Shown: piece by piece, positions 41,790 through 51,094 of the stretch
How positions within the stretch are numbered: position 1 is the stretch's first letter
How the letters are laid out: every line of letters starts with the position of its first letter
NCBI RefSeq assembly: GCF_022809095.1
Contig: NZ_JALAZE010000009.1
Span: 1 to 64,000, forward strand
Length of the DNA: 64,000 nucleotides
Reading direction: 5' to 3'
Source of the DNA: Bacillus kexueae
GTDB lineage: Bacteria > Bacillota > Bacilli > Bacillales > Aeribacillaceae
Position numbers and translations under genes: made by a program
Notes under the pieces: model-generated
Told to the model about the DNA's origin: nothing
The model's database searches: none
The model's input: the letters and a program-made list of their open reading frames with translations, nothing else

Positions 41790-42680
41790 ATGTGGAAAAA
41801 AATAATTGAGGTGAATCCTCCTTATGATTTTGATGAATTACTAGATCGGTCCTCTTTAGATCCGTTACATAAAGTGGATGTGAATAACCGAATGATGCAG
41901 GTACCTCTTTATGATGAAGAGGGAAATCCGTTTGTTGCTACAGTTCAAGCGATTGGAACAACGGAAGCTCCTCGATTTGTAGTGAGCGGACAGAATGAAT
42001 CACAGCAATCCCGTGCACTTATAGAATTAGAACGTATTTTTCAATGGAACCATTCGTTACAAGAAGTATATGACCATTTTAAACAAACGAACTTAGCAGC
42101 GCTTTTTCAACAACAGGCAGGTACGCCCTTTATGCTTGATTTCCACCTTTACGACTGTTTAATGAAATGCATTATTCACCAACAATTAAACTTATCGTTC
42201 GCATTTCAGCTTAGCTCGTCGTTTGCACAGACCTTTGGATTTGAAATCGATGGGGTATGGTTTTATCCAAGACCAAAAGATGTGGCCAAGTTATCGTATG
42301 AGGACTTACGAAAGATGAAGTTTAGCCAACGAAAAGCCGAATACGTCATTGACACGTCTCGACTCATCGCTAGCGGGGAGCTTCCACTTGACGAGCTACC
42401 GAATATGAGTGATGATGAAGTGATGAAAACGTTAGTAAAGGTTCGAGGAATCGGACCTTGGACGGTACAAAATGTTTTAATGTTCGGATTAGGACGACCA
42501 AACCTTTTCCCTGTTGCGGACATTGGCTTGCAAAACGCGATCAAAAGATACTTTGATTTAGAAAAAAAGCCATCGAAGGAAGAAATGGTGCAATACAGCA
42601 AAGAGTGGTCGCCTTATCAGAGCTACGCTTCTTTATATTTATGGAGAAGCATTGAAAAGAAACGGAGAGAAACAACATGA
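41790..42680 (+). CDS. yfjP: DNA-3-methyladenine glycosylase II, AlkA-like (YfjP)
   Basis: 296 residues, base-excision repair of alkylated bases. HhH-GPD domain with the hairpin [13 protein letters not shown] and catalytic Asp in VADIGL. The N-terminal part resembles the AlkA-type beta domain. The ATG at 41790 lies 7 nt behind GGGTGGG. Its stop overlaps the next start by 4 nt (ATGA). Confidence 0.9.
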   Translation: MWKKIIEVNPPYDFDELLDRSSLDPLHKVDVNNRMMQVPLYDEEGNPFVATVQAIGTTEAPRFVVSGQNESQQSRALIELERIFQWNHSLQEVYDHFKQTNLAALFQQQAGTPFMLDFHLYDCLMKCIIHQQLNLSFAFQLSSSFAQTFGFEIDGVWFYPRPKDVAKLSYEDLRKMKFSQRKAEYVIDTSRLIASGELPLDELPNMSDDEVMKTLVKVRGIGPWTVQNVLMFGLGRPNLFPVADIGLQNAIKRYFDLEKKPSKEEMVQYSKEWSPYQSYASLYLWRSIEKKRRETT

Positions 42681-44056
42681 AGAAAGTCGTAACGATTCAA
42701 AAAGGCCAACAATTTCCTTTAACGATAAAACGTCTTGGGATTAATGGAGAAGGGGTTGGTTATTTTAAAAAGCAAGTCGTCTTCGTTCCTGGTGCATTAC
42801 CAGGTGAAGAAGTCGTTGTAGAAGCGACAAACGTCCAGCAAAAGTTTGCCGAAGCAAAGATCCGTCGCTTTCGAAAAAAATCACCTCACCGCGTAAAAGC
42901 ACCTTGTCCACATTATGGTGAGTGCGGAGGATGTCAGCTACAGCATTTAGACTATAGCGAACAGCTAAACCAAAAGCGAGATATTGTCATTCAGGCGCTT
43001 GAGCGACATACCAAACTTAATGTTGAAAAACTTGATATTCGTCCGACCATTGGAATGGAAGACCCGTGGCAATACCGAAACAAAAGTCAGTTCCAGTTGA
43101 AAGCGGTGAAAGGAAAAGTACTCGCAGGACTATACGGGGTCGATTCTCACCGTCTCGTATCTATTCAATCATGTATGGTCCAACATCCGTTAACAGACAA
43201 AGTCACACGAATTGTAAAAAACGTCTTAACGGACTTTAACATTCCAATTTATGATGAACGAAAACGGACAGGTCTTGTCAGAACCATCGTTGTACGAGCA
43301 GGTGTACAATCTGGACAAGTCCAAGTTGTCCTCATCACATCGAAAAAAGAATTGCCGCGTCAAAAATTATTAGCTGAAGAAATCATTAAACGTGCGCCAG
43401 AAGTCAAATCAATCATGCAAAACGTGAACGGCCAAAAAACATCGCTCATTTTCGGGGACGAAACATTTCACCTACATGGGGAAGAAGCCATTCAAGAAAC
43501 GCTCGGTGACTTATCATTCGAACTTTCTGCCCGTGCATTCTTTCAATTAAATCCAACTCAAACCGTCAAGCTCTATGACGAAGTAAAAAAAGCGGCCCAA
43601 CTAACCGGAAATGAAAAAATCGTCGATGCATACTGTGGCGTCGGAACGATTGGACTATGGCTTGCAGACGGAGCAAAAGAAATTCGCGGTATGGACGTCA
43701 TCGAAGAATCCATCATTAATGCAAACGAAAATGCTCAAAAGCACGGCATTCAAAACGCTACCTACGTAACAGGAAAAGCTGAAAAATGGATGCCGAAATG
43801 GGTGAAAGAAGGCTGGCGCCCAGACGTCGTCGTCGTCGACCCACCGCGCACAGGCTGTGACGAAGCCTTCTTAAAAACAATCCAAAAAGTGAAACCGAAA
43901 CGCTTTGTCTACGTTTCATGTAATCCATCCACATTGGCAAAAAACATTCAATATTTAGCCGATCAATATAAGGTGGAATATATTCAACCTGTCGATATGT
44001 TTCCGCATACGGCACATGTGGAGTGTGTTGTGCAGATGAAAAAAAATAAGGATTAA
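42677..44056 (+). CDS. yfjO: 23S rRNA (uracil-C5) methyltransferase, RlmCD/TrmA family (YfjO)
   Basis: 459 residues: TRAM RNA-binding domain (about 8-65), iron-sulphur cysteines in [11 protein letters not shown] (Cys77, 83, 86) with a later one in IQSCMVQ, and the SAM-dependent domain with [26 protein letters not shown] and the nucleophile in [10 protein letters not shown]. It methylates uracil in rRNA; the exact site is not deducible. Overlaps yfjP. It is the last gene of the conserved block before the restriction island. Confidence 0.92.
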   Translation: MKKVVTIQKGQQFPLTIKRLGINGEGVGYFKKQVVFVPGALPGEEVVVEATNVQQKFAEAKIRRFRKKSPHRVKAPCPHYGECGGCQLQHLDYSEQLNQKRDIVIQALERHTKLNVEKLDIRPTIGMEDPWQYRNKSQFQLKAVKGKVLAGLYGVDSHRLVSIQSCMVQHPLTDKVTRIVKNVLTDFNIPIYDERKRTGLVRTIVVRAGVQSGQVQVVLITSKKELPRQKLLAEEIIKRAPEVKSIMQNVNGQKTSLIFGDETFHLHGEEAIQETLGDLSFELSARAFFQLNPTQTVKLYDEVKKAAQLTGNEKIVDAYCGVGTIGLWLADGAKEIRGMDVIEESIINANENAQKHGIQNATYVTGKAEKWMPKWVKEGWRPDVVVVDPPRTGCDEAFLKTIQKVKPKRFVYVSCNPSTLAKNIQYLADQYKVEYIQPVDMFPHTAHVECVVQMKKNKD

Positions 44057-44383
44057 CCTTCAGTTTTTGCAAATAGATGATTGCTTTTTTAGCCTTTTTT
44101 ATAAAAGTTAACTGGAGCTTGTTAAAAGAGAAGGAAGGTCTATGGTAGGAAATTCACATTTTTTATCCCTCTATTTCTTTAGAATTAATTATTATTTAAA
44201 AACTGAAGTTTAATAAAATTTTAGATTTATCCTATGAAATAATATCTGAAACGAATTTTGATGAACTTAGTAGAAATTCCTTTAAGTAAATTGTTTTATT
44301 CCTTATAATAAGACATATGTGATTTTTAAGAATGTATGTTCTGTTGTTATTCGTAGATAATGGAATTTTAGGAGTGAAAATTA
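44057..44383. other. AT-rich gap before the restriction-modification genes
   Basis: 327 bp with low GC and no frame with a ribosome site, no convincing terminator for yfjO, and no clear sigma-A promoter, although TTATAATAAG-like boxes occur. The base composition shifts here from that of the yfj block to that of the island, so the left junction probably lies in this stretch. I see no direct repeats marking it. Confidence 0.5.
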
Positions 44384-45463
44384 ATGTCAGTGCGAAAACC
44401 TACTGTTATTGATATGTTTTCAGGATGTGGAGGGCTATCAAGAGGTTTTATGGATGCGGGCTATGAGATTTTGCTCGGAGTTGATAATGAGGCAATAGCT
44501 CTAAAAACATTTAAAGAAAACCATGGACAAGCAGAAGTCTTACAAGCAGACTTATTTGACCCGACTACAATTCTCGAGATGAAAAAAATTATTGGGAATA
44601 AGACGGTTGACTTAATAGTCGGAGGACCGCCATGTCAAGGTTTTTCGTTAACTGGACCAAGGAATGCTGATGATAAGAGGAATACACTATTTAAATCAAT
44701 GGTAGAAGCTGCAAAAGTGTTTAGGCCACAAGCTTTTGTACTTGAGAATGTTCCTGGTCTTGCAACATTGTATAAAGGGAAGGTGAAGGATCAAATTATC
44801 GAAAGCTTTTCGAACTTAGGCTATAAGGTTAATTACCAAATATTATACGCACCTGATTATGGGGTACCTCAAATTCGTAAACGAATATTTTTTGTTGGTG
44901 TTAAAGGTGAAAAGACTTTTGTATTTCCAGAACCAACTCATTTTCCCCACGAATATATTACATGTGGAGATGCTATTAGTGATTTGCATGACAGAGATGG
45001 TGATAATCTTGGTGATGAAATTGATGAATATAAAAATAGGCCCTTTACTGATTATCAAAAACGGATGAGAGAAAAAACTTCTATTCTTTATAATCATGTA
45101 GGAACTAAGCATACTGATCATGTTAAGAATGTAATTTCTATGGTACCAGAGGGGGGGAACCATAAAGATTTACCTCCTGGAGTTGGGGAAAGTAGAAAAT
45201 TTAATGAAGCTTGGACAAGATATCATAGCCAAAAACCTTCCAAGACAATTGATACTGGACACAGAAATCATTTCCACTATAAATATAATAGGGTTCCTAC
45301 TGTACGAGAAAACGCACGATTACAAACTTTTACAGATGATTTTGTGTTCTTTGGAACAAAGACACAACAATATCGTCAAGTGGGAAATGCAGTCCCGCCA
45401 TTATTGGGGTACCATATTGCAAAAAAATTGAAATCTTATTTAAAGATAGAGCAAGAAGTGTGA
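44384..45463 (+). CDS. DNA (cytosine-5) methyltransferase 1 of the R-M island
   Basis: 359 residues with the C5-methyltransferase motifs in order: I DMFSGCGGLSRGF, IV GGPPCQGFS (catalytic Cys84), VI LENVPG, VIII QIRKRIFF, and X RQVGNAVPPLLG. The target-recognition region lies between VIII and IX (about residues 180-290). AGGAGTG site upstream. A second methyltransferase follows after 4 nt; two enzymes suggest a non-palindromic site with each strand handled separately. Confidence 0.93.
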   Translation: MSVRKPTVIDMFSGCGGLSRGFMDAGYEILLGVDNEAIALKTFKENHGQAEVLQADLFDPTTILEMKKIIGNKTVDLIVGGPPCQGFSLTGPRNADDKRNTLFKSMVEAAKVFRPQAFVLENVPGLATLYKGKVKDQIIESFSNLGYKVNYQILYAPDYGVPQIRKRIFFVGVKGEKTFVFPEPTHFPHEYITCGDAISDLHDRDGDNLGDEIDEYKNRPFTDYQKRMREKTSILYNHVGTKHTDHVKNVISMVPEGGNHKDLPPGVGESRKFNEAWTRYHSQKPSKTIDTGHRNHFHYKYNRVPTVRENARLQTFTDDFVFFGTKTQQYRQVGNAVPPLLGYHIAKKLKSYLKIEQEV

Positions 45464-45467
45464 TTAT

Positions 45468-46736
45468 ATGACGAAGTACAATGTGATAGATCTTTTTGCC
45501 GGCTGTGGCGGACTTTCAGATGGATTTAAAAAAACTGGAATGTATAATTTGTTAGCAGCAGTTGAATGGGAAAAAGCACCAGCGACTAATTTGATTAATC
45601 GTTTAGAAACGAAATGGGGAATAGCTGATGCTAGGGCACGTGTCTTAGTATTTGATATTCAGAGAACTAATGAATTATTCTCGGGCTGGAGTGATGATAA
45701 GATATATGGATCAAATCAGGGATTAGACAAACTTATAGGAGATAAAAAAGTCGATTTGATTATTGGTGGGCCGCCATGTCAAGCATATTCTCTAGCTGGA
45801 CGTATTAGAGATGAGAATGGCATGAAAGATGATTATCGAAACTACTTGTTTGAAAGTTTTATAAAGGTTGTTAAAAAGTATCGTCCTAAAGCCTTTGTTT
45901 TCGAGAATGTTCAAGGAATGCTGAGTGCTAAACCCGGTGGAATTCCAGTAACTAAATTAATTAGAAAAGAGTTTGAAGAAGCAGGGTATATAATTGTTAA
46001 CGATTTGAAAGAACATGCACTAATAGACTTTACGGAGTTCGGTATTCCACAAAAGCGAAATCGGGTTATTATATTAGCTCTACGAAAATCTTTGTTTAAA
46101 TATCCAGAGAAAGTTCTCTTCGATTTTTATCATCGAGTATTACCGATGTATAAAGAAGATAAAAAAAGCACTGTAAAAGATGCAATTGGAGATCTTCCAC
46201 CTTTATTGCCTGTAGATGAGGAGTATAAGCAGAATGGAAGGAAGTACTCACATACCCCCTGTGAATTTAAAATTCCAAACCACGAACCAAGGTACCATAG
46301 TCAAAGAGATATAGGAATTTTTAAACTTTTAACAGAGGATATTGAGCAAAGAACTTTTAATTATATCTCTACAGAAGCCTTAAAAAGACTGTATACAGAA
46401 AAAACAGGGAAAACATCTAATGTCCACAAATACTATGTCTTACGATGGAATGAACAAAGTAACACTATACCTGCACATTTATATAAGGATGGACTTCGAC
46501 ACATACATCCAGACTCTAGACAAGCACGCTCAATAACTGTTAGAGAAGCAGCACGACTTCAAACATTCGATGATGATTATGAATTTATCAGCAGTACTAG
46601 TGATAACTATAAGATGATTGGAAATGCTGTTCCCCCAAAATTTTCTGAAAAGCTTGCACTTGCTATATATAAAGTACTTGCAAATGGCTATGATGAATAT
46701 TTACTTGAAGTAGGTAAAACTTATAGTGAAAAATAA
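45468..46736 (+). CDS. DNA (cytosine-5) methyltransferase 2 of the R-M island
   Basis: 422 residues: motif I DLFAGCGGLSDGF, IV GGPPCQAYS (Cys104), VI FENVQGM, VIII QKRNRVII, X MIGNAVPPKFS. It differs clearly from its neighbour and is longer in the target-recognition region, so the two probably see different sequences or strands. It starts 4 nt behind the first gene with a weak ribosome site, which suggests translational coupling. A terminator directly follows. Confidence 0.93.
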   Translation: MTKYNVIDLFAGCGGLSDGFKKTGMYNLLAAVEWEKAPATNLINRLETKWGIADARARVLVFDIQRTNELFSGWSDDKIYGSNQGLDKLIGDKKVDLIIGGPPCQAYSLAGRIRDENGMKDDYRNYLFESFIKVVKKYRPKAFVFENVQGMLSAKPGGIPVTKLIRKEFEEAGYIIVNDLKEHALIDFTEFGIPQKRNRVIILALRKSLFKYPEKVLFDFYHRVLPMYKEDKKSTVKDAIGDLPPLLPVDEEYKQNGRKYSHTPCEFKIPNHEPRYHSQRDIGIFKLLTEDIEQRTFNYISTEALKRLYTEKTGKTSNVHKYYVLRWNEQSNTIPAHLYKDGLRHIHPDSRQARSITVREAARLQTFDDDYEFISSTSDNYKMIGNAVPPKFSEKLALAIYKVLANGYDEYLLEVGKTYSEK

Positions 46737-46740
46737 AGTC

Positions 46741-46767
46741 GGCGACCAAATGTGGTCGTCTTTTTTT
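46741..46767 (+). terminator. Terminator between modification and restriction genes
   Basis: Stem GGCGACCA/TGGTCGTC with AATG loop and seven T (46761-46767), 4 nt behind the second methyltransferase. Confidence 0.9.
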
Positions 46768-46816
46768 AGAGAATTTGTTAACATAATTGGTAGGAAATGA
46801 AAATGGGGGGCAATTA

Positions 46817-47539
46817 ATGAGAAATAACGAGAGTTTATATTTTGATATATGGAGAAAAAAGAGCTTTAAAGAACTAATAAGAGCATATACCCAGACAGCG
46901 TATCTCTACAAAACTCATGAAGAAATGGTGGTTGGATTTGGAGAAATGTTAGATTTGTATGTTGAAGGGGGAAAGGGGAAGTATAGAGGCAGAGAAAAGC
47001 AGTGGTCAAGTGCATATACATTAGGGAGAGAGCTTGGCGTATTCAAAAGAAAGGTAGGAGAGGCTTACGAGCTATCTAACCTTGCTAAGGATTTTTTAAA
47101 TAGTAAGTTACTTGCTAGTGAATATATGCTCAACTACCTACTAAACTTTAATCAGTTAATATGTGGACAAGTGGTACATCCACTTTATCAAGTTCTTATA
47201 GTAATGAAAGAAAATGGTGGTACAATCACTAAAGATAATATAATTAGTATTCCGGAATTTAATTTATCAGCTAAAACGGCTGATAATCAGAAGCAAATTG
47301 CTAACATATTTCTTCATAGAATGGTTGATGCTGAGATAATTGAATCTACAGAAGTAAGAGATAGGTATAGGTTAACAAATAGATGTGATATTAATGATTT
47401 AATTGAACATTGTAACATTTATAAAAAATCTGCTGAAGATTTTAAAGAAATGAAACATGAAGACTTTGTAGACATGTTAAGCAACCCTAATCCTTTAATT
47501 CGAATCTATAGACAAGGAGATATCTCAAAAAATGGATAA
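46817..47539 (+). CDS. Unknown protein of the R-M island, possible DNA-reading subunit
   Basis: 240 residues, mostly helical, no catalytic motif seen. Two parts look like winged helices: about 65-97 (TLGRELGVFKRK, YELSNLAKDFL) and about 121-190 (HPLYQVLIVMKENGG, RMVDAEIIES, RYRLT). The ATG at 46817 has GGGGGG 6 nt upstream. Its end overlaps the McrB-like gene by 8 nt, so it is made with it. BsuM systems also carry a third gene (ydiR) in this place, but I cannot claim homology. Confidence 0.7.
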   Translation: MRNNESLYFDIWRKKSFKELIRAYTQTAYLYKTHEEMVVGFGEMLDLYVEGGKGKYRGREKQWSSAYTLGRELGVFKRKVGEAYELSNLAKDFLNSKLLASEYMLNYLLNFNQLICGQVVHPLYQVLIVMKENGGTITKDNIISIPEFNLSAKTADNQKQIANIFLHRMVDAEIIESTEVRDRYRLTNRCDINDLIEHCNIYKKSAEDFKEMKHEDFVDMLSNPNPLIRIYRQGDISKNG

Positions 47540-49010
47540 TGTAGTCTTCGAAAATTTTATTATCTCTTTATTAGCTAAACCCTTTGTAATACTTACTGGT
47601 AATTCAGGAACAGGAAAAACAAGACTTGCACTAAATTTGGCTGAGTATCTAGAGGGTAGGGAAAATCATGATGACTCATGTTTTGCTATAGAGATCAATG
47701 AAAAGGGGTTAATATTGCATAAAAGTGAGGAAGAAATTCGAAATCTATGTGTTGACTCAAATGAGTTTGAAGCAAAGGTTGGTGACAAGTTTTTCAAAGT
47801 TAGAATTGAAATGAACGTACATGTAAAATGTGAGGATGATGAATTTTGGGAATTTGTAAAAAGTGGATTAACAAAAATTCGTTTAGGAAATGTAAGTTTC
47901 CCAAGGGAAAAAAGACATGTTTTGGTACCCGTTGGTGCAGACTGGACTGATTCACGAAACTTGCTTGGATTCGTAAATCCATTTGGTCAAGATGGAAAAA
48001 CAGTATATCAGATTACTCCTATGGTGGAGTTGATATTAATGGCATTGCACCCAGATAATCATTATCTACCACATTTCGTAATATTAGATGAAATGAATTT
48101 GTCTCATGTAGAAAGGTATTTTAGCAAGTTTCTTTCTGCTATGGAGGCAAACAGAAGTACTTCAGTCGATAAAGGCATTACTTTAATAGATAAAAATCAT
48201 TTACCAGTTATAGTAGATACCCTAAGAGAAAATAGTTTAGTTAATCCCAAAGTGCTAGAGAGTGCAGAGATATTGTTAGAAAATAACGATTATATTTCTT
48301 TGCCCCCTAATCTTTTTATTGTTGGGACCGTCAATGTTGATGAGACAACTTATATGTTCTCACCAAAGGTTTTAGATAGAGCTCATATCATTGAACTAGA
48401 AACAATACACCCTTTGAAGTTTTTTAGAGAACAATCCAGACAGAAATATACATTACCTGATGTAGGGACAGTGCTTAATCAATTCAAATTCTCAATAATT
48501 TATAGAAAACAAGAGCAACATGGGATTAATCCTCTTTCTAATTTAAAGAGTGTTTGGCAAGATGAACTCACTTATAATGAAGCTAAAAAACAAATCGAAC
48601 AACTTCTTTCTGGGGTTTATAATATTCTAAAAATCTCTAATTTCGATTTCGGGTACAGAATCTTAAAGGAAACTATAGAATATCTATATTTTTCTATTTT
48701 ATACAATAACTCATGTGAAAGATGGTTTGAGTATTTGGATAATATATTACTGCAGAAAATACTTCCAAAACTTCACGGAAATAGGAGACAAATAGATGAT
48801 GTATTAGATTTATTAATAAAATTTTTGAATAAAGAAGAGTTTGAAAGTCCACATGTAAATATAAAAGTTAAAGAAGAATCAACAGGGTATCCTGCTAATA
48901 TTGAAAGAGATATAATTAGAAACAAATTAGATTTTCCAAAGAGTATAGCTAAATTACAGAAGATGAGATCCAAGCTTAATAGTATAGGGTATACATCATT
49001 TATTAGTTAG
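47532..49010 (+). CDS. McrB-like AAA+ NTPase of the R-M island
   Basis: 492 residues. Walker A GNSGTGKT at 23-30, Walker B FVILDEMNLSHVERY with Asp186-Glu187, and GTVNVDETTYMFSPKVLDRA, the McrB signature region with the Arg finger. It would power DNA translocation and activate the nuclease partner, using GTP or ATP. Unlike E. coli McrB or LlaJI R1 there is no N-terminal DNA-binding domain; the P-loop begins almost at once. A large insert (about 45-150) follows the P-loop. Confidence 0.88.
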   Translation: MDNVVFENFIISLLAKPFVILTGNSGTGKTRLALNLAEYLEGRENHDDSCFAIEINEKGLILHKSEEEIRNLCVDSNEFEAKVGDKFFKVRIEMNVHVKCEDDEFWEFVKSGLTKIRLGNVSFPREKRHVLVPVGADWTDSRNLLGFVNPFGQDGKTVYQITPMVELILMALHPDNHYLPHFVILDEMNLSHVERYFSKFLSAMEANRSTSVDKGITLIDKNHLPVIVDTLRENSLVNPKVLESAEILLENNDYISLPPNLFIVGTVNVDETTYMFSPKVLDRAHIIELETIHPLKFFREQSRQKYTLPDVGTVLNQFKFSIIYRKQEQHGINPLSNLKSVWQDELTYNEAKKQIEQLLSGVYNILKISNFDFGYRILKETIEYLYFSILYNNSCERWFEYLDNILLQKILPKLHGNRRQIDDVLDLLIKFLNKEEFESPHVNIKVKEESTGYPANIERDIIRNKLDFPKSIAKLQKMRSKLNSIGYTSFIS

Positions 49011-49021
49011 GTGAATGAGTT

Positions 49022-50806
49022 ATGCTTTCTTTAAATCAAATTAAAGTCAGTTGGCCAAATTCCAAACTGAGTTTAAAGATACAAAGAAAAAGTGGGAATG
49101 GTGGACTCGAGATTGAATTCGAAAATAAAAATATCTGCTATAATATCAATGCCTTACTGGAATCTAATCCTCAAAGGGAAGTTGTTCCACTAATGTCATA
49201 CAATAAAAACTCATCTAGTTTGTTTCATCCTATAAAATTAAGAGAAGAAGAGACTTATATAGTGACGGTAACGATTCCAAAAAAGGAAGTAGGAAAGCAA
49301 TCAGGCCCCTTCATAAATAGTTATGCAAGTAATTATATTAAATACCTACCTATAGATTATTGGCGTGAAATAGATATACAAGGAGAGGAATTCGTAGAAG
49401 TTATTGGTGAACTGAGAACTAAGAATTTTGTGGGTACTTTAGATTTATCTCTTGGAGTAACAGAAGTCTTTCTATGTGAGATTGCAGCGAGAAAAATAGA
49501 TTATGAGAGAGATTATACATATTTTTTAAATGAGATTGCAGAGGAGTCCAGTAATTTACTGATGCAATTTGGTGGATTAACAAGAATAAATACTTCAAAT
49601 GAAAATTTTCAATTTGAAGAATTTACTCAAATAATTCAGCTAAGAAGTATTATGAAGGAGCTACCTGAAGCCATTGAAAACGTACTTATCAATTTTCACA
49701 ATAAACTCTATACTAGAGAGATGTGTGAACATATTGGGATTGGTAAATTACCAGACACAGATTTAATGGCTCAAAGGATTTACCAACTAGATTTAAATCC
49801 AGGGGGGATACTTTGTAAAAAATTAAATGGTTTTACTCCAGAAAGAATAATTACAACGGAAAAAAATGAAACCAATGACACACCTGAAAATAGGTATGTT
49901 AAAAACTTTATTGAAGAATTACACCATATTATTCAAAAGTTATACAAGAAATTAAAGCAGAAAATAAATATGGGGAATACACAGAAAATTTATTTGTTAT
50001 ATGAAATTGAGATTAGGAAATGGCTAGATATCTTAGAAGGTTTTCTTGGTCTAGTCGAATTTAGGGGGATTGGAAAAATGGAGTATTTCCCCTCTAATTC
50101 CCAAGTATTACAAAATAGATTGGGATACCAAGAAATACTAATGCTTGATTCACGAATTCAAAGTGGGCTGAAATTAAACTGGAATCCTTTAATGGCAGTC
50201 ACAAAAGATGTTTATGTAAAGCCTGTTTACGAGTTATATGAAATTTGGTGTTTTTTTGTTCTACGAAATATTCTAAGGGATTTACTAGGTTCTGAAATAA
50301 AGACTTACAACTTATTTAGCAATAATAATATATTTAATTTTAATTTAAGAAAAGGCTCGTCTTGTGGGTTAGCTTTTAAATATGATGACACTATAGTTAC
50401 ACTCTTCTATAATAAAGAATTTAGCAGGAACACAAAAGATTTAAAGTCTTATTCACTGAGATTCAGACCTGACCTCACACTTCAATTTTCAAAAAAAGAG
50501 AGTAGTGAGGTTAAACATTTTATCCATTTTGATGCAAAGTATAAAATAGCTAACTTAAATAATATGGATTTAGAATCTAATTCAAGTAAAAAAGAAGACA
50601 TAATTAAAATGCATGCCTATAAGGATGGAATAAATAATACTCTAGGTGCATATGTCCTCTATCCGGGGAATGAATTTTGTATTTATCAGGAAAGTGAAAG
50701 TGTTATACCTGGGATTGGGGCAATTCCATTGGCACCAAATGATTCAACAGCAAAAATAAATTTTAAATCCTTCATTTCAAAAATATTTTATGAAATTCAG
50801 GTTTAA
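49022..50806 (+). CDS. McrC-like DUF2357 protein with PD-(D/E)XK nuclease
   Basis: 594 residues. The N-terminal and middle parts fit DUF2357-type restriction proteins (NDTPENRYVKNFIEEL, PVYELYEIWCFFVL). The C-terminal nuclease core shows RFRPDLTL (Asp484) and HFDAKYKI (Asp504, Lys506), then KMHAYKDGI, as in PD-(D/E)XK enzymes of the McrC/DUF524 group. It should cut DNA when driven by the upstream NTPase, which ends 11 nt before it. GTGAATGAG-type weak ribosome site. Confidence 0.86.
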   Translation: MLSLNQIKVSWPNSKLSLKIQRKSGNGGLEIEFENKNICYNINALLESNPQREVVPLMSYNKNSSSLFHPIKLREEETYIVTVTIPKKEVGKQSGPFINSYASNYIKYLPIDYWREIDIQGEEFVEVIGELRTKNFVGTLDLSLGVTEVFLCEIAARKIDYERDYTYFLNEIAEESSNLLMQFGGLTRINTSNENFQFEEFTQIIQLRSIMKELPEAIENVLINFHNKLYTREMCEHIGIGKLPDTDLMAQRIYQLDLNPGGILCKKLNGFTPERIITTEKNETNDTPENRYVKNFIEELHHIIQKLYKKLKQKINMGNTQKIYLLYEIEIRKWLDILEGFLGLVEFRGIGKMEYFPSNSQVLQNRLGYQEILMLDSRIQSGLKLNWNPLMAVTKDVYVKPVYELYEIWCFFVLRNILRDLLGSEIKTYNLFSNNNIFNFNLRKGSSCGLAFKYDDTIVTLFYNKEFSRNTKDLKSYSLRFRPDLTLQFSKKESSEVKHFIHFDAKYKIANLNNMDLESNSSKKEDIIKMHAYKDGINNTLGAYVLYPGNEFCIYQESESVIPGIGAIPLAPNDSTAKINFKSFISKIFYEIQV

Positions 50807-50884
50807 TTTATTGTCTATACAAATTATTCTAAGTGACTTTTCGATATATAAGCAACAATTCTTGCAGGTGTATTTACTTGCATG

Positions 50885-50925
50885 GTGCCTATCTTACATT
50901 AGTTTTAAACTTAGAGGATAGGCAC
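50885..50925 (+). terminator. Likely terminator of the R-M island
   Basis: Stem GTGCCTATC/GATAGGCAC with a 23-nt loop that itself can pair partly; the tail TGTAATATTTT is only moderately T-rich. Confidence 0.55.
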
Positions 50926-51094
50926 TGTAATATTTTACAAATAATCCCCCCTAGTCCTTCCGCCCCACTACCTAAAAAAAGTGATAATCCAAATGTAATA
51001 TTCTGAATATTTTTAATGTTATATTTTTCTAATCGTAATATAATCTTTGTGGAATCCTTTTAGGGATATCTTGATCACAAAGGGGTGTAAAAGG

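Noticed and set aside
44057-44383. Riboswitch or regulatory RNA before the methyltransferases
   Set aside because: The stretch is AT-rich with no strong stems or recognisable consensus.
44384-46736. BsuM specificity (CTCGAG) for the methyltransferases
   Set aside because: CTCGAG occurs several times in the window, also inside the first methyltransferase gene, and site presence says nothing about specificity. The target cannot be read from these sequences by eye.
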